This document shows, one piece after another, positions 35,811 through 44,497 of a stretch of DNA of 64,000 nt. Each line of letters starts with the position of its first letter. Positions within the stretch are counted from its first letter, which is position 1. Origin of the DNA: Clostridiales bacterium (GTDB lineage Bacteria > Bacillota > Clostridia > Christensenellales > UBA1242); contig CAKJZJ010000003.1 of the NCBI GenBank assembly GCA_918292005.1, forward strand, positions 91,617 to 155,616. Reading direction: 5' to 3'. The notes beneath the pieces are model-generated. The model had not been told where the DNA came from, did no database searches, and was given only the letters and a program-made list of their open reading frames with translations. A program made the position numbers and the translations under genes.

Positions 35811-37067
35811 ATGATTAATATTCCTAAGGGCACAAAAGACATGTTGCCTAAAGATAGTTATAAATGGCAAAAAATTAGACATGCAGTAGAATGTATTGCA
35901 CAAAAATATAATTTAAAAGAAATATCCACACCAGGATTTGAAAGTACTGATCTTTTTGTCAGGTCTGATGGTAATAGCAGTGATATTGTTACCAAGGAAA
36001 TGTACACTTTTTTAGATAAGGGAGACAGAAGTATCACACTAAAACCAGAAGGTACTGCCGGAGTTGTTAGGTCGTATATAGAAAATGGTCTAGGTAATGA
36101 AATATTGCCTTGCAAATTATTTTATATTACACCATGCTATAGATATGAGAAACCACAAGCAGGTAGACTGCGTGAGCATCACCAATTTGGCTGTGAGATA
36201 TTTGGTGCCAATTCTTTAGCAAGTGATATTGAGACTATTCTTATTGCTTATGATTTTTACAAATCATTTGGTATTGAGCCTACCATTCATATCAATTTTT
36301 TAGGATGTGATGAATGTAAAGATAGATATAGAGAGAATCTAAAGAAATTTGTAGAGCCATATTTGAAAGACATGTGTGATGATTGTCATCGCAGATATGA
36401 GACCAATCCACTCAGGATGTTAGATTGTAAAAGCGAAGAATGTAAAGCCATTCTAAAAGATGCTCCTGCTGTTACTGACGATCTATGTCCTATGTGTAAA
36501 AGTAAATTTGAAGATGTAAAGAAAATGATTCAAGGTTTTGGAATCAAATACGTGTGCGATTCCAAATTGGTTCGTGGACTTGATTATTACACCGATTTGG
36601 TGTTTGAATTCATTGATGATGACAAGGTGCTAGGGCAGAATGCACTAGGTGCCGGTGGTAGGTACAATAAATTGGTTGAATCATTGGGTGGTAAACAAAC
36701 GCCAGTTATTGGTTTTGGTATTGGCATTGAGAGATTCTTGTTGTATTTAGAGAGTAAGGGTATTACCATTCCAGATGATAGCAAAATACAAGTTTATGTT
36801 GCTAGCAGTACGGAAAATGAGCATTATGTAATCAAATTTGTTAAATCTCTCAGAGACAAAGGTTTCTGTGTTGAGAGTGATCTAATGGATAGGAGTTTAA
36901 AATCTCAATTCAAGTATGCAGATAAGATTCATGCACAATATGTAATTACCATAGGTGATGATGAGATTAATGAAAAGAAAGTTTCTATTAAGAATATGTC
37001 TACTGGTGAACAAGAGAAAATTTGGGAAAGTGATTTGGTGGAGTATTTAAACAAACATGTTCAGTAG
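35811..37067 (+). CDS. hisS: Histidyl-tRNA synthetase
   Basis: 418 aa from ATG 35811 (AAAAGGGG upstream). Class II synthetase. Motif 1 region PKGTKDMLP, motif 2 PCYRYEKPQAGRLREHHQFGCEIFG, the histidine-binding VRGLDYYTDLVFE and motif 3 FGIGIERFLLYLE are present, plus a C-terminal anticodon domain. An insertion between motif 2 and the histidine loop has seven cysteines (CDECK, CDDCH, CKSEEC, CPMC), as in clostridial HisS, likely a zinc-binding insert. aspS, often the next gene, is missing; tcdA overlaps the end by 11 nt. Confidence 0.96.
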   Translation: MINIPKGTKDMLPKDSYKWQKIRHAVECIAQKYNLKEISTPGFESTDLFVRSDGNSSDIVTKEMYTFLDKGDRSITLKPEGTAGVVRSYIENGLGNEILPCKLFYITPCYRYEKPQAGRLREHHQFGCEIFGANSLASDIETILIAYDFYKSFGIEPTIHINFLGCDECKDRYRENLKKFVEPYLKDMCDDCHRRYETNPLRMLDCKSEECKAILKDAPAVTDDLCPMCKSKFEDVKKMIQGFGIKYVCDSKLVRGLDYYTDLVFEFIDDDKVLGQNALGAGGRYNKLVESLGGKQTPVIGFGIGIERFLLYLESKGITIPDDSKIQVYVASSTENEHYVIKFVKSLRDKGFCVESDLMDRSLKSQFKYADKIHAQYVITIGDDEINEKKVSIKNMSTGEQEKIWESDLVEYLNKHVQ

Positions 37068-37728
37068 GGAAAAATTACTTTTAGGTGAAAAATTTAATTT
37101 GTTATTAGATAGCCGTGTCATTGTATTTGGTGTCGGTGGTGTCGGTGGTTACGTGGTAGAGATGCTGGTTAGGGCTGGCATAGGTCATATATGTATTGTG
37201 GATTTCGATACAATTGATATTACTAATAAAAATAGACAAATTATTGCTCTAGATTCTACACTCGGTCAGAATAAAGTAGATGCACTAAAATCTAGGATTT
37301 TAGACATCAATAGTGATTGTGATATTATGACAATGAATACGAAACTTACTCCAGAGAATATTGATTCATTTCATTTGAAAGATTTTGATTATGTGGTAGA
37401 TTGCATAGATATGGTAACTAGCAAAACAGCATTAATAGAATATGCACATCAGCATGGTATCCCTATTATTAGTGCCATGGGTGCTGGTAATAGATATGAC
37501 ATTCCGAATTTTGAAATAAAAGACATTTTTGATACTACCAATGATGGATTGGCGAAAGTTTTGCGTAAAAACTTGCGTCATGCAGGAATTACAAATCATA
37601 CAGTATGTTGTGCAGCATCAAAGGCAATACCTATAGGTAGACAGATAGGTAGCATATCTTATTATCCAGCAGTGTGTGGTTGTACTATTTCGGCATACGT
37701 AGTGAATAGAATATTACAGGGGGAATAA
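37057..37728 (+). CDS. tcdA: tRNA threonylcarbamoyladenosine dehydratase TcdA (ThiF/MoeB/HesA family)
   Basis: 223 aa. E1-like ATPase with Rossmann motif GVGGVGGYVVE at 25-35, adenylation residues in DFDTIDITNKNRQ and DCIDMVTSKTALIEYAH. It lacks the CxxC zinc pairs of MoeB/ThiF, and the ending VCGCTISAYVVNRIL is YgdL/TcdA-like. It cyclises t6A37 of tRNA to ct6A. Overlaps hisS by 11 nt; yrvM near hisS/aspS in Bacillus has the same placement. MoeB-type sulfur-carrier activation is the alternative, less likely with no sulfur carrier gene nearby. Confidence 0.9.
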   Translation: MFSREKLLLGEKFNLLLDSRVIVFGVGGVGGYVVEMLVRAGIGHICIVDFDTIDITNKNRQIIALDSTLGQNKVDALKSRILDINSDCDIMTMNTKLTPENIDSFHLKDFDYVVDCIDMVTSKTALIEYAHQHGIPIISAMGAGNRYDIPNFEIKDIFDTTNDGLAKVLRKNLRHAGITNHTVCCAASKAIPIGRQIGSISYYPAVCGCTISAYVVNRILQGE

Positions 37729-37730
37729 TT

Positions 37731-38033
37731 ATGGTTATTGATGTGACAGATGATACTTTTGAAAAAGAAGTATTGGGCAATTCGGGAGTTGTCATAGTAG
37801 ATTTCTATGGTACGTGGTGTATGCCATGCAAGATGATGGCACCGATTCTTGAGAAGATTGCAGATGAGAATGATGTGGTTCTTGCCAAAGTAGATATTGA
37901 TGAAAATGACAAACTAGTGCGTGAATTTGGTATTATGGCAGTTCCTACTATCAAAGTATTCAAAAGTGGTGTTGAAATACAAACTTTTGTCGGAATGACT
38001 AGCGAAAGTGACATAAAATCTGCTATAAAATAA
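37731..38033 (+). CDS. trxA: Thioredoxin
   Basis: 100 aa, full thioredoxin fold. The redox site is WCMPC (Cys30, Cys33) with Met-Pro instead of the usual Gly-Pro, a change that tends to alter redox potential. The cis-proline loop is MAVPTIKVF. ATG follows GGGGGAATA, 2 nt after tcdA, so it belongs to the same operon. Ends in a terminator. A partner thioredoxin reductase is not in the window. The next gene is a cysteine desulfurase in a separate unit. Confidence 0.93.
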   Translation: MVIDVTDDTFEKEVLGNSGVVIVDFYGTWCMPCKMMAPILEKIADENDVVLAKVDIDENDKLVREFGIMAVPTIKVFKSGVEIQTFVGMTSESDIKSAIK

Positions 38034-38051
38034 AACATATATAATTTTGGG

Positions 38052-38078
38052 GCTACTATTGACATAGTAGCTTTTTTG
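38052..38078 (+). terminator. Intrinsic terminator after trxA
   Basis: GCTACTAT-TGAC-ATAGTAGC then six T. Confidence 0.9.
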
Positions 38079-38118
38079 ATTTAAAATATAATAAGAATTA
38101 TGTTTAATGGAGAGTTTT

Positions 38119-39474
38119 ATGAAAAGAATTTATCTAGATAGTGCAGCAACTACTATGCTTAGTGGCGAAGTTTTACAAGAAATGATGCCATATATGACTA
38201 GCATCTATGGTAATAGTAATAGTCTACATTCTTTCGGTAGAGAAGCAGTTGCTGGTGTTGATAAGGCTAGAGACATTATAGCAAATTATATCGGTGCAAA
38301 GAGCAACGAAGTATTTTTCACATCTGGTGGAACTGAAGCAAATAACTGGGCTATTAGAGGTGTGGCTCATGCCAATGTGAAAAAAGGTAAACACATTATT
38401 ACCAGTAGTATAGAACATCACAGTGTTTTAGATGCTTGCAAGCAATTAGAAAAGGAAGGTTTCGAAGTAACATATTTGCCTGTTGATGAGACTGGACTTG
38501 TATCAGTTAGTGATGTTTTGCATGAGATTAGACCTACAACAGTACTTGTATCTATCATGGCTGTTAATAATGAAGTAGGAACTATTCAGAATATTCGTGC
38601 TATTAGTGAAACTGTAAAATTTTATGGTGCATATTTCCACGTAGATGCCGTACAGGCATTGGGTGCTATGCCTATCAATGTAGATGACTTGGGCGTTGAC
38701 TTGATGACAATGTCTGCACATAAAATCCATGGCCCTAAGGGTGCAGGTGCACTTTATATAAGAAATGGTGTGAAGATAGATAAATTTATGCTCGGTGGTG
38801 AGCAGGAGATGAATAGGAGAGGTGGTACTGTCAATGTTCCAGCAGTTGTTGGTTTTGGTAAGGCAGTAGAACTAAATGCTAGAGATCTTGCATTCAAGGA
38901 TAAAAAACTCTATGAATTATCTACATATTTCATTAATAAAATTCAGTATGAAATAGAAGATATCAAGATAAATGGCAATCCTAGACAAAAATCAAATGCT
39001 ATCGTTTCCGTTACTTTTGATGGAATAGAAGGTGAAAATCTGATTGCTTTGCTAGATATGGAAGGAATTGCTGTATCTACTGGATCTGCTTGTGCATCTG
39101 GATCTCTAGAAAAAAGCCATGTGCTAGCAGCAATGGGTATGACCGATGATGAAATATCTGGAACTATTAGATTTTCATTCGATATTGATGTTACAAAATC
39201 TGATATAGATACTGTAGTGAGAGTACTATGCGAATGTGTAGAAAAACTCCGTAAAAACAGCCCAATTAAAACTAGAAAGAAAAATGCCGTACAGGAAGAA
39301 GCACCTGTAGAGACCAAAAAAGAAAAAACTATCAAGGCATCTGAAACAAAAGTAGAAGCAAACAAAAAAACAGAGAAAAAGAAAGAAGAAAAAGTAGCTA
39401 AAAAGCAGGATAAACCAGTAGAAAAAACTGTAGAAAATAAAAAAGCACCTAAGTCTAAAAAGAAGGAGAAATAA
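38119..39474 (+). CDS. iscS: Cysteine desulfurase (IscS/NifS) with lysine-rich C-terminal tail
   Basis: 451 aa from ATG 38119 (GGAG at 38109-38112; ATG 38107 is less well placed). PLP enzyme that takes sulfur from cysteine. PLP lysine Lys202 in [10 protein letters not shown], substrate His in IEHHSVLD, and the catalytic loop cysteine Cys325 in [10 protein letters not shown] are present, so the enzyme core (about 1-375) is intact. Residues ~377-451 are an extra tail, mostly Lys, Glu, Val, Pro and Thr, unlike ordinary IscS. The next gene, 2 nt later, is IscU-like and has a much longer tail of the same composition. The tail likely is disordered and may mediate partner or RNA/membrane contacts (inference). 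Confidence 0.93.
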   Translation: MKRIYLDSAATTMLSGEVLQEMMPYMTSIYGNSNSLHSFGREAVAGVDKARDIIANYIGAKSNEVFFTSGGTEANNWAIRGVAHANVKKGKHIITSSIEHHSVLDACKQLEKEGFEVTYLPVDETGLVSVSDVLHEIRPTTVLVSIMAVNNEVGTIQNIRAISETVKFYGAYFHVDAVQALGAMPINVDDLGVDLMTMSAHKIHGPKGAGALYIRNGVKIDKFMLGGEQEMNRRGGTVNVPAVVGFGKAVELNARDLAFKDKKLYELSTYFINKIQYEIEDIKINGNPRQKSNAIVSVTFDGIEGENLIALLDMEGIAVSTGSACASGSLEKSHVLAAMGMTDDEISGTIRFSFDIDVTKSDIDTVVRVLCECVEKLRKNSPIKTRKKNAVQEEAPVETKKEKTIKASETKVEANKKTEKKKEEKVAKKQDKPVEKTVENKKAPKSKKKEK

Positions 39475-39476
39475 TT

Positions 39477-40943
39477 ATGTATAATGAAATTATTATGAAC
39501 AGATTTTTAGATTTGAAATATTTGCAACCATTAAAAAATGCCAATATTACTAATATTTCTAAAGATAATGAGTTTGGTGACGTTGTTAAGTTTTATGCTC
39601 AAATAAATACAGAAAACGTTGTACAAAAGATTACTTTTAAAGCCAAAGGTTGTACTACTTTTCTAGCATTTTGTTCATTCTTCTGCGAAAAAGTAAAGGG
39701 TAAAAAATTAGATAGAACTCTGAAAATTACAGAAGAAGATTTGTTATCGATCTGTGAAGTTGAAGAAAGTAAAAAACATGTATTTGAAATCATATTGACC
39801 ACATATGCAAAAATGATAGAGAAATACAAAAAAGGTGTAAAAGAAGGCAAAATTATTCCTTGCGAAGTTGTTGTTGAAGAGGAAGAAAAACCTAAAAAAG
39901 TAAAAGAAATTAAGGTAAAGCCAGTAAATAACGAAGAAGAAACAATAGAAAATATTGTTGTTGAAAAGAAAAACAAGAAAAAGGTAGAAAAGGCTGTTCC
40001 AGAAGTAATTGTTGAGCCTGTTGTGGAAGAGACTAATCCCGATATTCAGAAAAAACAAGAGAAAAAAGTGGTAGAGCCAAAAGAGAAAGTTGAAAAATCC
40101 GAGAAAAAACCAGTTAAACTTCAAGAGAAGAAAGAGATAATTCAACCTGCTATTGAAAAAGAGCCTATTGTAGAGACACCTGTTGCAACTCAAAAAGAAG
40201 AGAAAAAGGCAAAAGATAAAAAAGAAAAAGTTTCTAAAAAACAAAAAGTTGATGAAAAAGCTGTGATTATCGAAGAGAAAAAGCCAGATGAAAAACAATC
40301 TGTGAAACCTGAGAAACCAAGCAAAAAGGTAGAAAAGGTAGAAAAAAAGCCAGTAGTTGTTGAAGAAAAACCTAATAAAATTGTAAAGGAAAAACCTTTA
40401 AAAGAGAAAAAAGAGACTAAAAAGGCAGATAAAAAAGTAACTCCAATCGTAAAAGAAGAGAAAAAAGAAGAAAAAACAAAAGTGGAGCAGAATCAAAAGG
40501 CAACTGTAAGTAGTCTATCTGCAATGCTTAGTCGTTTGAATGCTAGTCATGCAAATAATGATGCTAAACCTGCAAATACAACTGATAAAAAGCCAACAAA
40601 CAAAAAACCTACTACTAAAACAAAAACAGTTGATACCAAAAAAGCAGAGCAAGAGCAAAAGACTAATAATCAAAAATCAAATTTACTTGCTATGCAGAAT
40701 AGCCTAGCAAAACTCAGACTACAGAATGAAAATAGGGCAACGGAAGAAAAGAAATCTTCTAAAAAAGTTGCAGAGAAAAAGTCTGCTACCAATAGTAAAC
40801 CTGCCGAGAAAAAAGCACCTGTAGAGAAGAAAAAAGAAAGCAAAAAAGATACAAAACCAGAGAATATTAAAGAAACAAAAGTAGATAAAAAAGAAGAAAC
40901 AAAGCCAAATAAATCATTCTTCTCTTGGTTTAAAAGAAAATAA
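39477..40943 (+). CDS. Degenerate IscU/NifU-like scaffold domain fused to a long Lys/Glu-rich tail
   Basis: 488 aa. Residues 1-~122 fit the IscU fold: MYNEIIMNRFLDLKYLQPLKN, then 'GD' at 34-35, KITFKAKGCTTFLAFCSFFCE and a helical end. Of the three cluster-binding cysteines only the middle one (Cys59 in KGC) is kept. The first position (normally GxPxCGD) is Phe33, the third (normally HC) is Val102; Asp35 and His101 remain. Residues ~125-488 are a low-complexity Lys/Glu/Pro/Val tail, interrupted by SSLSAMLSRLNAS and SNLLAMQNSLAKLRLQNE helices, ending SFFSWFKRK. Directly after iscS in one operon (2-nt gap, AAGGAGA). It may act in sulfur transfer rather than cluster assembly; function unproven. 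Confidence 0.7.
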   Translation: MYNEIIMNRFLDLKYLQPLKNANITNISKDNEFGDVVKFYAQINTENVVQKITFKAKGCTTFLAFCSFFCEKVKGKKLDRTLKITEEDLLSICEVEESKKHVFEIILTTYAKMIEKYKKGVKEGKIIPCEVVVEEEEKPKKVKEIKVKPVNNEEETIENIVVEKKNKKKVEKAVPEVIVEPVVEETNPDIQKKQEKKVVEPKEKVEKSEKKPVKLQEKKEIIQPAIEKEPIVETPVATQKEEKKAKDKKEKVSKKQKVDEKAVIIEEKKPDEKQSVKPEKPSKKVEKVEKKPVVVEEKPNKIVKEKPLKEKKETKKADKKVTPIVKEEKKEEKTKVEQNQKATVSSLSAMLSRLNASHANNDAKPANTTDKKPTNKKPTTKTKTVDTKKAEQEQKTNNQKSNLLAMQNSLAKLRLQNENRATEEKKSSKKVAEKKSATNSKPAEKKAPVEKKKESKKDTKPENIKETKVDKKEETKPNKSFFSWFKRK

Positions 40944-40951
40944 TAAATTTT

Positions 40952-40980
40952 AACACCAATTGCAAAGTTGGTGTTTTTTT
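40952..40980 (+). terminator. Intrinsic terminator after the IscU-like gene
   Basis: ACACCAA...TTGGTGT stem with 8-nt loop, then seven T. Confidence 0.88.
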
Positions 40981-40990
40981 GTGAATAATT

Positions 40991-41020
40991 TTGTCGGATT
41001 TTGCCAAAATAAAGTATATA
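40991..41020 (+). promoter_or_regulatory. Possible promoter of the YtxH-like gene
   Basis: TTGTCG (40991-40996), 18-bp spacer, TATATA (41015-41020), 15 bp before the start codon. Confidence 0.35.
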
Positions 41021-41035
41021 CTTATGGAGGTGAAA

Positions 41036-41176
41036 ATGAAAGACGCAGTTTTAATAGGAATGGCTTTAGGATTTGTAGTTGGTGCATTGGTTGTCTCCAA
41101 TAATAGCCAAGCAAAGCAAATGGTGGAAAAAAGTAAAAAGGCTGTAAAAGATAAATTAAAGAAAATATCTGATTAA
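41036..41176 (+). CDS. Small single-pass membrane protein, YtxH-like (46 aa)
   Basis: 46 aa from ATG 41036, placed after the strong site GGAGGTGAAA. An N-terminal glycine-rich membrane helix (about 4-22, VLIGMALGFVVGALVVS) is followed by a basic amphipathic tail with repeating Lys (MVEKSKKAVKDKLKKI). This layout is that of short YtxH-domain proteins, membrane-anchored stress-associated proteins of Firmicutes with no known reaction. It stands alone between the iscS operon and ruvX. An earlier start at 40991 is open but has no ribosome binding site. Confidence 0.6.
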   Translation: MKDAVLIGMALGFVVGALVVSNNSQAKQMVEKSKKAVKDKLKKISD

Positions 41177-41222
41177 TCATATCAAATGCCAAATTAATTG
41201 TATAAATCTATTCAAATTAATT

Positions 41223-41250
41223 TTGAATTTTAACAAACATATGATATTAT
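41223..41250 (+). promoter_or_regulatory. Predicted promoter at the start of ruvX (leaderless arrangement)
   Basis: TTGAAT (41223-41228), 16-bp spacer, TATTAT (41245-41250). The -10 ends 6 nt before the ATG at 41257, so transcription would begin at or next to the start codon; no ribosome binding site is seen. Confidence 0.45.
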
Positions 41251-41256
41251 TTATGT

Positions 41257-41688
41257 ATGGATAATTCGTATTATAGGGTAATGGGCATTGATTATGGTGA
41301 TGTGCGCATAGGTATTGCTCTTAGTGATGTTACTAGATTTATTGCATCTGGTTATGAGAATTACACTAGGGTAAATATTGATGCAGATTGTAAGCATATT
41401 GCCGATATCGTTGCGAATAATAATGTTAAGTGCATTGTTATTGGATTGCCTTTGAATATGGATGGTTCTGTAGGTATTAGGGTGGAAAAAACCTATGAGT
41501 TTGCTTCTATTCTATCTAAATATACTGATGTTAAAATTGATTATTTAGATGAGAGACTTACATCAGTTTCGGCTGAAAAAATCCTAATTTCTGCCGATGT
41601 TTCTAGGAAAAAACGCAAAAATGTTTTAGACAAATTGTCTGCTACAATTATTTTGCAGGATTATCTAGATAGCAATTATAGGAAATAA
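41257..41688 (+). CDS. ruvX: Putative pre-16S rRNA nuclease / Holliday junction resolvase YqgF (RuvX)
   Basis: 143 aa RNase H-like fold. N-terminal metal motif MGIDYGDVRIGIALSD with Asp12, second acidic region VIGLPLNMDGSVG and C-terminal LDERLTSVSAE and DKLSATIILQDYLD. Known as YqgF; it trims the 16S rRNA 5' end in E. coli, and resolvase activity is suspected by fold. No ribosome binding site is visible and a promoter -10 lies 6 nt upstream, so the mRNA may be leaderless. ATG 41281 would cut the family N-terminus. DUF1292 follows after 23 nt, the conserved yrrK-yrzB order; alaS and ireB (yrzL) are not upstream. Confidence 0.92.
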   Translation: MDNSYYRVMGIDYGDVRIGIALSDVTRFIASGYENYTRVNIDADCKHIADIVANNNVKCIVIGLPLNMDGSVGIRVEKTYEFASILSKYTDVKIDYLDERLTSVSAEKILISADVSRKKRKNVLDKLSATIILQDYLDSNYRK

Positions 41689-41711
41689 TTAATTTGAAGG
41701 AGTATGAAAAA

Positions 41712-42029
41712 ATGGCAGAAGAATTTTTATCACCAATTGATATGTTGTTAGACGAGAACAATACAGACAATATTAAACTTTACAACGAACAAAACGAAGA
41801 AGTAGAATTTGAGCAAATCGCTCTTGTTCCTATCAATGAAAAAACTTATGCAATCTTGAAACCTGCTAAATCTATGGAAGGTATTGCAGATGACGAAGCA
41901 TTAGTTTTTGTTATTGACGAAATTGATGATGAAGAATGTTTAGTTATTGTAGATGATGACCAAATTGTTGATCAAGTATTTGATGAATACTATAAAATGC
42001 TTAAAGAAGAAGGCGTTGACGTTGAGTAA
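41712..42029 (+). CDS. DUF1292 family protein (YrzB-like)
   Basis: 105 aa from ATG 41712 with GAAGGAG 9 nt upstream. Very acidic. The family pattern is clear: FEQIALVPINEKTYAILKP, then DEALVFVIDEI and CLVIVDDDQIVDQVFDEYYKML. DUF1292 proteins follow ruvX in most Firmicutes; their role is unknown. Cotranscribed with ruvX and closed by a terminator. Confidence 0.9.
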   Translation: MAEEFLSPIDMLLDENNTDNIKLYNEQNEEVEFEQIALVPINEKTYAILKPAKSMEGIADDEALVFVIDEIDDEECLVIVDDDQIVDQVFDEYYKMLKEEGVDVE

Positions 42030-42031
42030 TT

Positions 42032-42059
42032 AAGGTGTGGGCAACCATGCCTTTTTTTG
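42032..42059 (+). terminator. Intrinsic terminator after the DUF1292 gene
   Basis: AGGTGTGG-GCAA-CCATGCCT (two G-T pairs) followed by seven T. Confidence 0.8.
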
Positions 42060-42088
42060 TTATTATTATATAAAATTATAAAAAATTA

Positions 42089-42117
42089 TTGATTTATTAT
42101 TTATTTTATGATATTAT
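42089..42117 (+). promoter_or_regulatory. Promoter of rpsB-tsf, with a ~170-nt leader
   Basis: TTGATT (42089-42094), 17-bp spacer, TATTAT (42112-42117). The leader to 42295 holds paired segments (for example ATTTGTAAATG...CATTTACA around 42219-42255) and ends in two SD-like GGAGG sequences. rpsB leaders often bind S2 for feedback; I see possible structure but cannot identify a known motif. The rest of 42030-42295 is AT-rich and gene-free. Confidence 0.5.
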
Positions 42118-42295
42118 CGTCTTGTTGAATAATTACGCACTAAGTACATCTATTTGATTATTGATAAAATTTGTATGTCAATAATGGAGTAGACAGTGAT
42201 TATGCTCGGTATTCATTGATTTGTAAATGGTTGGCATTTTAATGTTCATTTACAGAGTTTAAAGTACTTGGGAGGAAAAACAAGGAGGAAAAAAT

Positions 42296-43081
42296 ATGTC
42301 AGTAATTTCAATGAAGCAATTGCTAGAAGCAGGTGTTCATTTCGGTCACCAGACTAGAAAGTGGAACCCAAAGATGGCAAAATACATTTTCAATTCTAGG
42401 AATGATATCCATATCATCAATCTAGAAGATACAGTTGTTTTGATTGATAAGGCTTACGAGTTCGTAAAAGAAATGGCTAGTCAAGACAAAACTATTTTGT
42501 TCGTTGGAACAAAGAAACAGGCTCAAAAGGCTATTGAGGACGAGGCAAAAAGATGTGGTATGTACTATATCAATTCTCGTTGGTTAGGTGGTACTCTTAC
42601 TAATTTCAAGACCATTAGAAGTAGAGTAGAGAGACTAAACAAACTCAATAATATGGAGAAAGTAGGTGAATTTAATCTACTTCCTAAGAAAGAAGTTATT
42701 AAACTAAAAGCAGAAAGAGATAAACTAGAGAAGAATCTTGGTGGTATCAAAGAGATGACCAAACTTCCTGATCTTATGTTTATTGTTGATACCAAGAAAG
42801 AGCATATTGCTGTTAAAGAAGCAAAGAGCCTAGGTATTCCAGTTGTTGCATTACTAGATACCAATTGCGATCCAGAGCCAATTGATTATGTAATACCAGG
42901 TAATGATGATGCTATTAGAGCAGTATCACTTATAGCAGGTGCTATTGCTAATGCTGTTATCGAAGCTAAAGAGGGTGTTGCTCCAGCTGTTGAAGGTGAA
43001 GAGAATACTGCAGAGGCTGAAAATACAGAAGTAGTAGCAGAGGCTACTGAAACTGTTGCAGAAACAGAAACTCAAGAATAA
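42296..43081 (+). CDS. rpsB: 30S ribosomal protein S2
   Basis: 261 aa. The start [27 protein letters not shown] and the segments [16 protein letters not shown] and [18 protein letters not shown]...[13 protein letters not shown] are diagnostic. The last ~35 residues are an acidic Glu/Ala/Thr-rich extension (about 225-261), typical in kind but longer than in Bacillus. ATG preceded by AAGGAGG. tsf follows 24 nt later. Confidence 0.98.
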   Translation: MSVISMKQLLEAGVHFGHQTRKWNPKMAKYIFNSRNDIHIINLEDTVVLIDKAYEFVKEMASQDKTILFVGTKKQAQKAIEDEAKRCGMYYINSRWLGGTLTNFKTIRSRVERLNKLNNMEKVGEFNLLPKKEVIKLKAERDKLEKNLGGIKEMTKLPDLMFIVDTKKEHIAVKEAKSLGIPVVALLDTNCDPEPIDYVIPGNDDAIRAVSLIAGAIANAVIEAKEGVAPAVEGEENTAEAENTEVVAEATETVAETETQE

Positions 43082-43105
43082 TAAATATAGAAGGAGAATG
43101 GAACA

Positions 43106-43750
43106 ATGTTTACAACTGAAGATATTGTAAAACTAAGAAAAAGAACCAATGCTGGTATGATGGATTGTAAAAATGCATTAACCGAGACAGATGGTGATCT
43201 AGATAAGGCTACCGAGTGGCTAAGAGAAAAAGGTATAGCAAAAGCAGCTAAAAAGGCTGATAGAATTGCTGCCGAAGGTCTAGTATATTCTTACATTCAT
43301 ATGGGTGGTAAGATAGGTGTACTAGTAGAAATCAACTGTGAGACAGACTTCGTGTCTCGTAGTGATAGTTTCGTTGCTTTGTGTAAAGATATCGCTTTAC
43401 ATATTGCTGCTTCACGTCCATTATATATCAATGAGAGCGAAGTTCCTACAGACGTTCTAAATCACGAAAAAGAAATTTTGAGAGCACAGGCTTTGAATGA
43501 AGGAAAACCAGAAGCAATTGTTGATAAAATGATTGAAGGTAGAGTAAAGAAATTCTACGAAGAAGTATGTTTGCTTGACCAACCATTCGTAAAAGACCCT
43601 TCAAAAACAATTAAAGATATTGTTAATGATGCTATTCTTACTATTGGTGAGAAAATTTCTATTAGAAGATTTACTCGTTATGAAATGGGTGAAGGTCTAG
43701 AGAAAAGAAGTGACAATTTCGCAGAAGAAGTTGCTGCTCAAATGAAATAA
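43106..43750 (+). CDS. tsf: Translation elongation factor Ts
   Basis: 214 aa, a short form with one core subdomain. EF-Ts exchanges GDP on EF-Tu. The N-terminal UBA-like signature is [49 protein letters not shown] is the second signature; the helical coiled region and the C-terminal [15 protein letters not shown] follow. AGGAGAATGG precedes the ATG. A terminator closes the operon; pyrH, normally next, is missing. Confidence 0.97.
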   Translation: MFTTEDIVKLRKRTNAGMMDCKNALTETDGDLDKATEWLREKGIAKAAKKADRIAAEGLVYSYIHMGGKIGVLVEINCETDFVSRSDSFVALCKDIALHIAASRPLYINESEVPTDVLNHEKEILRAQALNEGKPEAIVDKMIEGRVKKFYEEVCLLDQPFVKDPSKTIKDIVNDAILTIGEKISIRRFTRYEMGEGLEKRSDNFAEEVAAQMK

Positions 43751-43757
43751 TTAAAAG

Positions 43758-43788
43758 AAATAAGTTCCGTACTGGAACTTATTTTTTT
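43758..43788 (+). terminator. Intrinsic terminator after tsf
   Basis: AATAAGTTCC-GTACT-GGAACTTATT then T. Confidence 0.9.
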
Positions 43789-43860
43789 GTATTAAATATC
43801 CGGCTATATAAAAATAATAATAATTATTTTTAAAACTTAAGTTAGGTGTGTATTATTTGT

Positions 43861-43890
43861 TTGCAAAAGTTATGTTTTTTATAGTAAAAT
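43861..43890 (+). promoter_or_regulatory. Predicted promoter of frr-cdsA-rseP
   Basis: TTGCAA (43861-43866), 18-bp spacer, TAAAAT (43885-43890), 28 bp before frr. Confidence 0.5.
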
Positions 43891-43918
43891 AGGATATAAT
43901 TGAAAATGTGAGGATTTT

Positions 43919-44488
43919 ATGTATAACGAAGAAGTAGAAATGTATTTAGAAGATTTCAAAGACAATTTAAACAAAATTGTCGACCATTTTGCAGGCGAAC
44001 TGCAACAAATTAGAGCAGGACGTGCAAATCCAAAAATTATCGAAAAAATCATGGTTGACTACTATGGTACCATGACTCCTATCAATCAAATGGCTACTAT
44101 TTCTGTACCAGAGGCTAGAATGATACTCGTAAATATGTGGGACAATTCCATGCTTAAAGCAACAGTAAAGGCTATTGAAGCAGCCAATTTGGGCTTGAAT
44201 CCTAGTGATGATGGTAGGGTTATTCGTCTGGTTTTCCCTCAACTTACAGAAGAAAGACGTAAAGAATTGGTTAAAGAAATGAACAAATATACCGAGACAG
44301 CCAAAGTCGCTTGTCGAAATGCAAGACGTGATGTGCTAGATGTATTTAAGAAAATGAAGAAAGATAGTACAATCACCGAAGACGAGATGGATAGACTAGA
44401 TAAAGATGTACAAAAGATATTAGATGATGTGGTTGCTAATATTGATAAATTAAGTTCAGCCAAAGAAAAAGACATTATGGAGATTTAA
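43919..44488 (+). CDS. frr: Ribosome recycling factor
   Basis: 189 aa. RRF splits post-termination ribosomes with EF-G. The segment QQIRAGRANPKIIEKIMVDYYGT and PEARMILVNMWDNSMLKAT and the last helix RNARRDVLDVFKKMKKDS are typical. The N-terminus starts MYNEEVEMYLED, a few residues longer than usual; ATG 43919 follows GAGGATTTT, while an internal ATG (43940) is also possible. Normally preceded by pyrH, which is absent here. cdsA follows after 9 nt; uppS is missing between them. Confidence 0.96.
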   Translation: MYNEEVEMYLEDFKDNLNKIVDHFAGELQQIRAGRANPKIIEKIMVDYYGTMTPINQMATISVPEARMILVNMWDNSMLKATVKAIEAANLGLNPSDDGRVIRLVFPQLTEERRKELVKEMNKYTETAKVACRNARRDVLDVFKKMKKDSTITEDEMDRLDKDVQKILDDVVANIDKLSSAKEKDIMEI

Positions 44489-44497
44489 TATCATTAT

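Noticed and set aside
39744-40298. 184-aa minus-strand open frame rich in Phe/Leu
   Set aside because: It is the mirror of the Lys/Glu-rich tail of the IscU-like protein; AAA/GAA repeats read as TTT/TTC on the other strand. No ribosome binding site or separate promoter.
39477-40943. Lysine-rich tail as a tandem repeat array
   Set aside because: Composition is repetitive but I find no fixed repeat unit; it is low-complexity, not a true tandem repeat.
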